Assembly: GCA_944989445.1 (NCBI GenBank) | Contig: CALYLW010000345.1 | Coordinates: 577,001-641,000 of the forward strand | Source: Ampullaceana balthica | Lineage: Eukaryota; Mollusca; Gastropoda; Lymnaeidae | DNA length: 64,000 nt | Reading direction: 5' to 3' | In this document: piece by piece, positions 45,941 through 56,490 of the stretch | How the letters are laid out: every line of letters begins with the position of its first letter | Numbering within the stretch: the first letter of the stretch is position 1 | Position numbers and translations under genes: made by a program | The notes under the pieces: model-generated | Told to the model about the DNA's origin: nothing | The model's database searches: none | Seen by the model: only the letters and a program-made list of their open reading frames with translations

Positions 45941-46086
45941 TCAAAGCCGACGTCCGTTGTTCTACTCATGGACTTGGGAGACAGTGACGACATGTAGGCC
46001 CACATGGTCTCGTAATGCCTCATCTTGGTGTGTCTGAAGAACATCTCTGTCTGAGATCCTTCCACCGTGCCATAATCAAATATGTT
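45941..46086 (-). CDS. iGluR exon, first part of ligand lobe S2
   Basis: Acceptor TTCACACACAG|AAC and donor TTTGA|GTAAGT. It begins in phase 0 and ends after two bases, completed by C of the next exon to give Asp. It encodes NIFDYGTVEGSQTEMFFRHT, then YETMWAYMSSLSPKSMSRTT. YGTVEGSQTEMFF aligns without gaps to YGTLDSGSTKEFF of AMPA/kainate receptors. Thr is kept at the T655 position, whereas Gln replaces the S654 position that contacts the glutamate gamma-carboxylate. Confidence 0.95.
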
Positions 46087-46803
46087 CTGTGTGTGAACAC
46101 GTAGAAAAGTTAACTTCCGAATAGAGAACACACATACATACACAAACAAATTAATGAAATTTCTTTATCGCAACAAAGGCGTGTTTTCATCGTTTTTGGA
46201 CACTCAGACATGTATAATGTGGTTGTTTTTCTTCACCTATCATTTTACAATAAATGGAATTTTAAAATAAAGATAAGGGTAGTGGTGGGGGATATAATGT
46301 AATACTTTCAACCCCCTGCACCATGGCTGTCTTAAAGATATAATTAAATCATCATTCGAACCAACGGGGTAGGACGTGATCTCAATAAACTTTTGTCTAG
46401 ACGGTGATAGAAGGGCGATGTTTGTGGTGTCTGTTTTGTTGTTTCATTGAACATATTCCATTAATAAACATGTTGTAACTCATTATTCACATATTCCATT
46501 AATAAACATGTTGTAACTCATTATTCACCTTGTTAATTCCTTCTTATTGTTTGTCATGACCTAAAAAATATGTTTTGCTTTTTTGGTGTTATTTTCTTTT
46601 AATTTTAAATGATGGAATTGTTACAAATCTTGAGAATAAAAAAATAAAAACAGATGACCTTACCTTGGCATTTTAATACAATAGCAAACCGCACGGAATA
46701 AATTTTCCATATACATTTATATTAAATTTTATTAATTTATATTATTAATTTATATTTATATATTTATAATTATAGTAAGTAGGAAATCAGCATTTGTGAG
46801 TAC

Positions 46804-46954
46804 CTGGGTGGCCAGATCTGAGGCGGTGTTTATTCCAACGTCACCATTTGTGATGGTGAGGAAAGCTGCCAGGTTGGCTGTGTAGATTGAGGAGAGGATG
46901 AGACAGAAGAACCACCAGGCAGACGACACGATCCTCGAAGAAATGGCGTGGGGG
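46804..46954 (-). CDS. iGluR exon, end of pore loop and M3 gate helix
   Basis: Acceptor TTTTAACAG|C and donor ACCCAG|GTACTC. One leading base completes a Ser codon and it ends in phase 0. It encodes [20 protein letters not shown], then [18 protein letters not shown] and [16 protein letters not shown] is the near-invariant iGluR gating motif (SYTANLAAF) with Ile for the first Ser. AWWFF is the usual start of M3. FLTIT resembles delta-type receptors more than the FLTVE of AMPA/kainate. Confidence 0.97.
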
Positions 46955-47074
46955 CTGTTAAAATTGTGGATAATAAATCAGAAACCTCGATTTGGAATAA
47001 AAAATATGTTGTATACACTACAATCAGAACCAAAACAACACTCCGTTGTGAAGCCGGGTAGTATCAGAATAATG

Positions 47075-47292
47075 ACGTACCTCCCACTCAAACTGCCCCT
47101 AAGAAGTGTGCCCCAGATGTACTAATGACCTACCTGCCACTCAAACTGCCTTAACAGAAGTGTGCCCCAGATGTACTAATGACCTACCTGCCACTCAAAC
47201 TGCCCCTAAGAAGTGTGCCCCAGATGTACTAATGACCTACCTGCCACTCAAACTGCCCCTAAGAAGTGTGCCCCAGATGTACCAGAAACTCT
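47075..47292. repeat. Exon-donor-derived tandem repeat, 53-54 bp, 4 copies
   Basis: Read on the minus strand, each unit is the last about 40 bp of the M1/M2 exon (TACATCTGGGGCACACTTCT, AGGGGCAGTTTGAGTGGCAG) followed by donor GTAGGTCATTAG. The authentic exon end is the right-most copy (donor GT at 47239-47240). Extra donors lie at 47186-47187, 47132-47133 and 47079-47080 (GTACGT). Use of any extra donor would read straight into the TAG of GTAGGT, in frame. Confidence 0.93.
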
Positions 47293-47401
47293 CCCGTAAG
47301 TTGTGCGTGTACTTGGCTTGCCTGTCCGAGTTGACCCGGCTCACGGCAAACAACATCAGACTCGTGCCAACGAACGCAACGAATATGGCCGACCAGACAA
47401 T
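47241..47401 (-). CDS. iGluR exon, M1 helix and pore loop M2
   Basis: Acceptor TTTTGACCATCCGCAG|ATT and donor GGCAG|GTAGGT. It starts in phase 0 and ends after two bases. It encodes M1 IVWSAIFVAFVGTSLMLFAV, then SRVNSDRQAKYTHNLRESFW and YIWGTLLRGSLSG. Gap-free alignment to AMPA receptors ([25 protein letters not shown] region) puts Arg, codon AGG at 47258-47260, at the Q/R site. An upstream acceptor (TTGATAG at 47431) would add residues but breaks phase with the preceding exon, so the inner acceptor was chosen. Confidence 0.95.
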
Positions 47402-47556
47402 CTGCGGATGGTCAAAAGTCCGGTACATTTCTATCAACAGAACCAGGCTGATTCATAAACTGGACAGCACACAGACCAATTTTTTACACAACCTAAATTT
47501 AGAATAGTCGTTTGTCCTCAGGGAGATGACGTTTTGTGGATACTAAAGTCTTTTTC

Positions 47557-47690
47557 TGGACCCATTTGTGGACCCATTTGTGGACACATTTGTGGACCCA
47601 TTTGTGGACCCATTTGTGGACCCATTTGTGGACCCATTTGTGGACCCATTTGTGGACACATTTGTGGACACATTTGTGGACACATATTCT
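47557..47690. repeat. 12-bp minisatellite (11 copies) in an iGluR intron
   Basis: Unit GTGGACCCATTT, with GTGGACACATTT variants, in the 772-bp intron between the S1 and M1 exons. Confidence 0.95.
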
Positions 47691-48173
47691 GTTTATGTTA
47701 CCTGTTTCCCTGGCGTTTTTTTTAATGTCCCCGAAGGTATGTGTCTAAGTCACGTGATAAATGCTGGGTTAAAAACTGAGCTTGTAGTTAGAAGGTAGTG
47801 ATAAATTTGATTTTTTCACAAGTTTATTCTTTATGACTGTGGACAAAATGAATCTTTTACACGAAGCAGCCAAAATAGGTACACGAGAATTTCAACCTTA
47901 TCCCGTATAACATAAAGACTGGGGTTTACTTTGATGGGCGGTGGTCTTCAACACGTACCAAATAATTTGACAATACACCAACTACTGCATGCCCCACATG
48001 CCCCCCCCCCTATTTCCATCAGAACCAAGTTTAAACGAAATAGTGGATTTACATAAAATTTTTAATATTAATTTCTTTACATTTTTTTTTAAATTTTAAC
48101 TTGGGAATATTTCCCCTCCCCCTCCCCTTATTTAACAAACGCACACACAAACTGTTGGGCTTCACATACTTAC

Positions 48174-48329
48174 ATTTGATAACGGTGCCAGGAACTGGAA
48201 GACACCTATTCCCTGGTCCGGCCGCTTGACCACAACAGTGGTCCCTTTGGTCATAAACGGTTTTGTAAAGTCGACAACCTCGGCCCTCTCTGTGGCCATC
48301 TGGAACGGTGCCAGGGCCACGTCTGCCTT
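48174..48329 (-). CDS. iGluR exon, second half of ligand lobe S1
   Basis: Acceptor TTGTTTCCTGTTCCAG|AAG and donor TCAAAT|GTAAGT; phase 0 at both ends, 52 codons. It encodes KADVALAPFQMATERAEVV, then DFTKPFMTKGTTVVVKRP and VFQFLAPLSN. APFQMATER aligns to APLTITLVR: Pro (P478) and the alpha-carboxylate-binding Arg (R485) are kept, but the T480 position is Gln. DFTKPFM is the conserved segment after the ligand-binding Arg. Confidence 0.97.
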
Positions 48330-48374
48330 CTGGAACAGGAAACAAACGTGTGACGTCACACAGAGTCAAAACAT

Positions 48375-48535
48375 TGTCTCGGTATGTGTCTAGTGGTGAT
48401 TCTTTGTCTCGGTATGTGTCTAGTGGTGACCCTTTGTCTCGGTACGTGTCTAGTGGTGACCCTTTGTCTCGGTATGTGTCTATGGGTGACCCTTTGTCTC
48501 GGTATATGTCTAGTGGTGACCCTATGTCTCGGTGA
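48375..48535. repeat. 30-bp minisatellite (5-6 copies)
   Basis: Unit of 30 bp, CGGTATGTGTCTAGTGGTGA then CCCTTTGTCT, about 45 bp upstream (in transcript sense) of the 48174-48329 exon acceptor. Confidence 0.93.
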
Positions 48536-48713
48536 AATGCCACATTTATAAAAATGTCCCTGTTGAGTTTGTCTTGATTGTTGTGTTGCAAATACCGCCT
48601 AAAATTTGTAATGTTTCTCATCAGTCGTGACGTTATATTGTTTGAGTAAAACGGTCAGTCCTTTAGTTTGTTTATGCTGGTTTATTATTTGTTTATAATG
48701 AATTTCGTCTAGC

Positions 48714-48715
<2 letters not shown>

Positions 48716-48777
<62 letters not shown>
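48716..48777. repeat. AT microsatellite
   Basis: Nearly pure (AT)n with two TATTATAT interruptions. Related AT tracts lie at about 49792-49872 and 50575-50653, flanking a hAT MITE. Confidence 0.95.
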
Positions 48778-48779
<2 letters not shown>

Positions 48780-49785
48780 TTAAAGTTGCAAAGTAAGGGG
48801 GAAGGGTGCATATTGTTCCATAAATAATTATATATATGTTATTAAATAGGGTATGGGAAGGCCTGACAAGAATTAACAGAACAACGAATGATTCGGCCAA
48901 ACTCCTTATTCAACGAACAAATAGACAAAAACAAATAAATTAACACAATGAAATGAAAACGTTCATATTTTGTTCATATTTTGTCCGTATATTGCCCCAG
49001 TGCGCCAAGGTACATGGGCGCCGAAATGAGGCTTACAACAGCAAGAAATAAGTGAACAAGGGTAAGATACTAATTAAAGGAAGGTGGAGCGCCAGTTTTA
49101 TATAGTTTATCCCCAGCCGCAGAATATCCTAGCTCCGCCTCTAAATATTAAATATGAATGATATATTTGAAAGGAAAATATTTAAACATATGGTTGATAT
49201 TGGTTAATATTGTTTTGTTATTAATTTTTTCCCTCCTACGTCCTTCTGTAACCATTATTTAAAGTGATTAAGGGATGTTACCAGTCGCTCGTACCAAACG
49301 TGCGCAACACCCCCATGTCCCAGGGCCTCATATCGCTTTACGTCAATTTACGTCCCCTCCCCCGCCAAATAATATAAGTAAACGCCCTCACAGGGTTTTT
49401 AAAAAGTTCTCTTCGCTTTACGCCCCTCCCCTTATCGAATGCACATACAAAAAGATTTTTTATTGTAACACACAATGTAATGGACCCGGATCTGATCTAG
49501 ACAACAATATGGTACAACCATGGCAACCAGAGGCATAAACAGTAGAATTATGTCCCCCTGAATGCTCCGTACAGTTTTTATTGGCTAGTTTAAAAGCCAG
49601 GTGGCATTTATTGCTGTATAATCTAACTTCCCTTGACCAAGAAGACTCCGACAACTACAGTTCTTCATTTACTCTAAATTACGTTGTTTTCCCTTATAAG
49701 ATGACAATTTATATATTTAACCTTAATTCTTTTGATTATAAAGCTTGATGTGGAGAAATATTTGTATATTCCTCTTGTCAATTTT

Positions 49786-49849
<64 letters not shown>

Positions 49850-49872
49850 TATACATTTGTATATATATATAT

Positions 49873-50570
49873 TAGGGCTGCGAAAATTAACGATTAATTT
49901 ATCGATTAATCGTTAAAAAATGTATCGATTAATTTTTTTAACGATTAATCGACCCACCACTTATAAATGTACTTTAAGTCAAAAAGTAAAATATTTCGGC
50001 CCATAAATATAAAATAATTGTTGAGTTCCCTCTAAAAATAAGCATCGTTGGCCCATGTGCAAAGTTTAACAACTCGTGTGCAAGTTGCACAACGTCCATT
50101 TTTTGTGCAATATTTTACAAAATTTGCTGCGTGGTGATTCTTAACTCCTGCGTGGAGTCAAATATCTGCGCAGCCGCACTGCTTAAAGGGAACATTGCTA
50201 CCATGGTTCTAACACTTCGCTTACATATGACCTGCATACCAAACATCCACTACAGTATCAGAAACTTCAGCTGAGACAATCTGAAGCTATGTGAAAACAT
50301 GTTCATCTCGGCTGGTCATTTTGTCAATAAGACCCGCTCATCAATTGAACCAAACAATGTCAATACACATGTCTGTTTGCGTTGTTGGTTAAAAGATGTC
50401 TAATAAAGAAGACATTCCAGTGTTATTTCGATTTTAGACTAGTAATTTAATAAATGTTACTTATAACATCATAAATTTCAATTTTTGGCTTAAATCGAAA
50501 TTAACGATTAATTAATCGTTAATTTTTCAAAAGTCAACGATTAAATTTAAATTAATCGTTAACAGCCTTA
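49873..50570. mobile_element. hAT-type non-autonomous element inserted in an AT tract
   Basis: The ends TAGGGCTG and CAGCCTTA are inverted repeats of the same TAGGGCTG class as the element at 13316. Both ends carry several sub-terminal AACGATTAAT/ATTAATCGTT motifs. The interior (about 600 bp) has no coding frame. The flanks are AT microsatellite, so the target duplication cannot be read. Confidence 0.8.
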
Positions 50571-50656
50571 ATAATATACACATATATTATATTTTATATT
50601 ATATATATATATTATATATATATATATATATTATATATATATATATATATATAATT

Positions 50657-50941
50657 CAATGGTCTCCAAACTTTTTGCAAAGAGTGCCGTATCCGTGAAG
50701 TAAAATTATGCGGGGGTCGGATTAAGAATATAGAACCAAAAATAAATATCTAAAGACTGATGTACAGACGTTTCAATTTTATAAATATACCTATAAATAT
50801 ACCTATAAATATAATATATAAGAATAATTGAAAAGCCTGTAACTCAGTCTTTTAAAGAATTTGATTTTTTTATTTTTTCCCCCCTATTACCGTAATTTCA
50901 CTTGGAATTGGCCTTCTTTGCAAAAAGTTTGGACACCCCTG
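50657..50941. mobile_element. 285-bp hAT MITE
   Basis: The left edge CAATGGTCTCCAAACTTTTT and the right edge AAAAAGTTTGGACACCCCTG are inverted repeats with a few mismatches, the TGTCCAAACTTTTTGC type of hAT-Charlie elements. The interior is AT-rich and non-coding. AT-rich flanks give no clear duplication. Confidence 0.8.
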
Positions 50942-51274
50942 AATTATATAAATAAACATTTCAAGAAAACTGACAGGAGGAAGATAAAAATGTCTTTTCA
51001 TGCTACATCCATTTCCTTTTCGATTTGGCAGAATTGAACACTTTTACGTCAATGTTTCTTTTTCTATCGGACATCAACAAAATTGGTGCACAAATGCACA
51101 TAATTTCATCGGCTTTTTGTTAACAATATCCACGTTGGTAAACAATAAGACGTCACCGATTTATGCCTTCATTTGACGTCATCGTATTTCGAAACCAGAA
51201 CACCGCATGCTTTATAAATAAACGTCTGTGTCACAGGAAATAATTAACCAGTCAATTTATTATCTAAGATGAGG

Positions 51275-51343
51275 CCGCGGGCCAGTTGAAATTTAAACGC
51301 GGGCCGAAAAATTGTCTGCGGGCCGGACTTGAAACCCCTGAAT
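51275..51343. mobile_element. hAT-type terminus
   Basis: GGCCGCGGGCCAGTTGAAAT, then GCGGGCCGAAAAATTG and GCGGGCCGGACTTGAAACCC ending CTG form a typical hAT right end (CAGGGGTTTCAAGTCCGGCCCGC when reversed in short pieces). The matching left terminus was not identified; it may begin near 50945. Confidence 0.5.
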
Positions 51344-52459
51344 TACGACTGGTTATTTCAATGATTTATTATCCAACTGGGAAATAAGAAAGAGATTATT
51401 TTATGCTTCAAACACCTCTGTCTGTGATTCAAAATATCAGCCTATGACGCAATGGGTAGACTTTATGGGGTTTGGCTCCTTACATAGCTGCCTGGCTCGC
51501 TACCCCGTAGACTAGACAATAATTGAGTCCAATGGTCAGGTCCCGAATCGACTCGCAAATGAATCTGTCTACTTCATTACCATCGTCGCTCGGACTTCTG
51601 TCAGGTCCAGCAGTGACCTCGGACACCGCTGAGTGACGTAAGACCTCCTCAGTGCCAGGTTATGTGAGCTGTTCGCCCCGTCTCCAAGATTCAGTCTCAG
51701 TAACGCGGACGGGCTCTGTGGTTTAATTCAAACGTCGGACCACTGGCGATTGTAAGCGATATCCCAATACTTGGACACTGTTTTGTGATTTTTCGATCTA
51801 AAGGCGAAATCACAGTTCTACCAGAGAGGGAAAAAGGGGGGGGGGAGGGTAAAATATGTAAATACGAGCAACAAAACTCGTCCAAGGACGTTCTGTCACC
51901 ATTCGGTGGCATGTTGTAACCCCCCCCCCAAACAGCCGTTTCGACTGGCATACATGTGCATCACGTCAAAAATACTATTCAATATAGTTAAACTAAATAA
52001 CTCGTAAAAACAGAGCTTTTGACTATAAATCCCAACGCGCAAAGCTCAAAATAAAGTCTTGGAATAAATACTGCACCAAAAATAACTAGTTTTGAATGTC
52101 CGCGTAACCGTGTTCAATGTGATTGTCTGTAGGAGTCATATGTGTTTGAGGGACCAATCCCTATAGATGACCGGACAGTACGTACAGAAACTTGCCTTTT
52201 ATTAAATAGGATGTGGATGTGGAGACAGATTTGTGAAGTATAACAATGAATTATCCCCAATGGAAGGATCTGGTGGAACAGATTTGTGAAGTACGAGATT
52301 TGTGATACACTGAAATTAATTTTTTTTTAAATGCAAGAACTTAAAGAGAAAAATGATTGACAGATTACATTATTTATTTGATTGATACGGTCCACGAACT
52401 AGAGAAATCAGTCCCCATACCCAAACACAGGGAACGAATGATGCAACTAGTCCCCGTTC

Positions 52460-53395
52460 GGGGACCACATGAAATCTTTGACTTGCTTTACACTGGCAAA
52501 TTCGGCGGTGACTAAAGCCAGCCCCGTCGAGCAACAGCGATGCGAGGCTTGGAAGATAATCCAGGCTTATGGCGACTTCACGGACGGCTCAAGTTTCAAG
52601 GATGGTAGGAGTGGATACGGCGTCCTAAACCAATACCCCCAACCTGGTCCACACAGAGTCAATCTGTCGGGACCATGTGGATCTGCATACAGTAGTCACT
52701 GGAGGCAATCCACATGGGTGTGAAGGAGGTGCGCCGACTTCTATCTAATCAAAAGGTTTTCCTTACCGTAGTTGTCTTCATCGACTCACGACTTTTGCTT
52801 GAGGCCGTGGGCCGATCCTCTCTGGAGGCAAAGGCTATCAGTGTCATTTTGGATACATTAGGTGACATCCTAGCACGTGGTGGAAAAGTGGTTCTGCAGG
52901 ACTGGGCATTGTGGTGTTCCGCATTCAGACAAGGCGGATCAGTTGGCACGAGAAGGGTCAGCCCAGCCCCAACCCGACTGCCCGATGACCAAGCGGGGGT
53001 GAGATCGTGGCTAAAAGACCGTTTCCACGAGACGTTGGTCGAGGGCTGTGCATCTGGAAAACACGGCCAGAAAAGTCTATCAGAACTAGCCGCGACCGAG
53101 CAAGAGCGATCCCTGGTGGAAACTTGAACGTAGCAATCAGACACTCATAACACGGATGAGGATTGGGCACTGCCCCACCGGGAGCTACTTTCATAGGTTC
53201 GACACGAGAAGGGAAACCGGCTGTCGTTTATGTGGCGACTCTGAAGAGACGGTTGAGCACTTACTGGTTGAATGCCCCGGGCTGGCAGGGAATTAAGAAG
53301 ACGATGCTCCATAACCTGCGGAAATGTATCTTTACGGCGATGCCCAACTGAAGAGGCGCGCCTGCGATAGAATGAGACGTGTCTTAAGAGTTTAA
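52460..53395 (+). mobile_element. LINE fragment with RNase H and zinc-knuckle C-terminus
   Basis: RNase H landmarks in order: FTDGSSFKDGRSGYGV near 52577 (first Asp), FIDSRLLLEAV near 52777 (third acidic residue), then after a frameshift GHCGVPHSDKADQLAREGSA near 52908 (final Asp). The C-terminal CRLCGDSEETVEHLLVECPG near 53222 has the C-x2-C-x8-H-x4-C zinc-knuckle spacing, followed by stops. At least three frameshifts make it dead. RNase H suggests an I/R1-group LINE (inference). It lies antisense to the iGluR in its largest intron. Confidence 0.85.
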
Positions 53396-53684
53396 CTCCG
53401 CCCAAAAGAGAATTTCATATAAATTGATTCATTTTTTTTCATTTCTACTGCACTGGTAGCAGTCAATACATACTGAAATCTCACAGCACATAATACACTA
53501 ACGATAGAAGAGTGATTTTTTTTTAATAAAGCAAGACTGCTAGAGAAGAATAACAGAGTAGAGAAATTCTAAGCCAAATAAATTCGGAGGAAGTCTCCCT
53601 GCAACCAACACATGAGTTTACTGCTAAGATTTGCCAAACACTTGATAATTTCGGTATTCTTGAGTGTCCTAACGGGGAATTCTC

Positions 53685-53825
53685 ATATCAGCCCTTTCCC
53701 ATTTAACAACAGTAATTCCCATATCAACCCTTTCCCATTGAACAACAGTAATTCCCATATCAGCCCTTTCTCATTGAACAAAAGTAATTCCCATATCAGC
53801 CCGGTCCCATTGAACAACAGTAATT
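53685..53825. repeat. 36-bp tandem repeat (4 copies)
   Basis: Unit of 36 bp, AATTCCCATATCAGCCCTTT then CCCATTGAACAACAGT, four copies, within the 10.4-kb intron. Confidence 0.93.
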
Positions 53826-54640
53826 CATTGAGAGGTCGATGAGCAGTGCTAGTTTATTACATATTGATATAAATCTATTCCCATAATTTACTAACATTGA
53901 AAATTAAAACAAATAGAATTCTAACTTAAAAACTGAAACATAAACATAATTGGTCAATGTTCAGGTAAACTATTTATTTCTCATCAATGAGTTTTAAGTA
54001 AGATGGTGTTCCCACAAAAAATGTAAAGCACTGTGAGCCCGGCTCCTTGCTGGTATACAGCGCTATAAAATTATAAAATTAATTATTATTATTATAATAC
54101 ATAATTGTTTCAACTAACATTTAAAAATGCATTGATAGGATTATTCAAAAAAGCTACTGATTAATGGGAAAGAAAAATAACAGAACCTTAAGCTGTGTGT
54201 TTGACGTCAAAATAAAATCAGGTTAATTTATAGGGAGTTTGAAGTATAATTATAGGGAGAATGACTTACTATAGGTCAGAGGCTCCATGACTAAATCAAA
54301 TTATAGGGAGATGGACGTATTAGAGGGAGAATTACATATTATAGGGAGCTTCCAATTAGTGAGAGATTGAAAACAGGGAGCTGAAGTGAAGTCGAAATGG
54401 AGACAAAAGTTTTGGTCAAGGGAAAAGATGATGGTCGGGAAGGCTTTCTTGACCAGGAACAACAGATACGCCAAAACATGTCGTTATTTAGTCTATTCAA
54501 GCCGTGTTTCGAGAGCTATTCGTAGTCAAGAACTGTCGTCCTTGAGAATCCTATCAACCTAATTATTTCTAAATGTCAGCACGTCAACTATATTCACAAA
54601 TGTTTGATAATTACCCGGTATTATTTAGTTTAGATGAGAC

Positions 54641-55815
54641 ACGAATGAGACGAATGAGACGAATGAGATGAATGAGATGAATGAGATGAATGAGATGAAT
54701 GAGACGAATGAGATGAATGAGATGAATGAGATGAATGAGATGAATGAGACGAATGAGATGAATGAGATGAATGAGATGAATGAGATGAATGAGATGAATG
54801 AGATGAATGAGACGAATGAGATGAATGAGATGAATGAGATGAATGAGACGAATGAGATGAATGAGATGAATGAGATGAATGAGATGAATGAGATGAATGA
54901 GATGAATGAGATGAATGAGATGAATGAGACGAATGAGATGAATGAGATGAATGAGACGAATGAGACGAATGAGATGAATGAGATGAATGAGATGAATGAG
55001 ATGAATGAGATGAATGAGATGAATGAGATGAATGAGATGAATGAGATGAATGAGACGAATGAGATGAATGAGATGAATGAGATGAATGAGACGAATGAGA
55101 TGAATGAGATGAATGAGATGAATGAGATGAATGAGACGAATGAGATGAATGAGACGAATGAGATGAAGGAGATGAATGAGATGAATGAGACGAATGAGAT
55201 GAATGAGATGAATGAGATGAATGAGACGAATGAGATGAATGAGATGAATGAGATGAATGAGATGAATGAGACGAATGAGATGAATGAGACGAATGAGATG
55301 AATGAGATGAATGAGATGAATGAGATGAATGAGATGAATGAGATGAATGAGACGAATGAGATGAATGAGATGAATGAGATGAATGAGATGAATGAGACGA
55401 ATGAGATGAATGAGATGAATGAGATGAATGAGATGAATGAGATGAATGAGATGAATGAGATGAATGAGATGAATGAGATGAATGAGACGAATGAGATGAA
55501 TGAGATGAATGAGATGAATGAGATGAATGAGACGAATGAGATGAATGAGATGAATGAGATGAATGAGATGAATGAGATGAATGAGATGAATGAGACGAAT
55601 GAGATGAATGAGACGAATGAGATGAATGAGATGAATGAGACGAATGAGATGAATGAGATGAATGAGATGAATGAGATGAATGAGATGAATGAGATGAATG
55701 AGATGAATGAGATGAATGAGATGAATGAGACGAATGAGATGAATGAGATGAATGAGATGAATGAGATGAATGAGATGAATGAGATGAATGAGATGAATGA
55801 GATGAATGAGATGAT
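54641..55815. repeat. 9-bp minisatellite, 1.17 kb (about 130 copies)
   Basis: Unit GAATGAGAT with scattered GAATGAGAC variants at irregular intervals of about 3-9 units and a single AAGGAG variant near 55165. Both strands are open for about 400 codons (Asn-Glu-Met on plus, Ser-Ser-His and His-Leu-Ile on minus) purely because of the period. Confidence 0.97.
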
Positions 55816-56490
55816 GTTCTATGCGATTCTTGCAAACAAAACTCTGGATGCTGAGAGTGATTTTGTTTAACATCGATACTGTAAATATTTAGGAGGCAAG
55901 GACATTTAAACAAATAACAAATCTTGGTTAATGTAGCACAGATATATAACACGAAGGTCGATTCTTTCTTTCCTGCTTAGAATTGCGCTTTCTTTCTATT
56001 GTCCGGGGCCCCAGCATCTCTGAAGACACATGTGTCTTACAATGAAAAGATTTACTGCGCCTTTAAGAAATGTGTTATCTGATGTTTACCAAGGTTTATT
56101 GACAATCAGATGCCAGTCGGTCTCTGTTCATGTGGAGCGCTCAGACGTTATAAATCTAAAACTACACGAGATTATTTAAAGGGCGTCGCCATCCAGCGGG
56201 TGCCAATATTTCAAGGACTTTCGATATCTGAACAACAGTCTATGAACTTCATGCGGCAGTGATCTCATATGGTTTTTTTTAATATGCTGAATTCAATTAA
56301 TGGAATCACGACAAAGCAAGCTGTATTGGCTTCATATTTTAAGTGCAATTTGTAGACTAACATATTGCTTATTACCAGGAAATGTACCAAAAGTTTCAGA
56401 TAATAACGTCATGAAATAAAATATTCTTTTTTTATTTTATTTTTTTATTTAATAGAATGTGTAATCGGATACATTCAAATCACCATTCAA

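Noticed and set aside
47431..47460. Upstream acceptors (TTGATAG or AATCAG) for the M1 exon
   Set aside because: They would start the exon in a phase incompatible with the preceding exon's phase-0 end. The acceptor at CCGCAG|ATT gives a gap-free match to other iGluRs.
52714..53127. 137-codon frame as a stand-alone gene
   Set aside because: It is one frame of a frameshifted LINE RNase H region whose catalytic parts are spread over three frames.
54611..55952. Open frames of 400-440 codons (HLI, SSH and NEM repeats)
   Set aside because: By-product of a 9-bp array free of stop codons; no conserved flanks.
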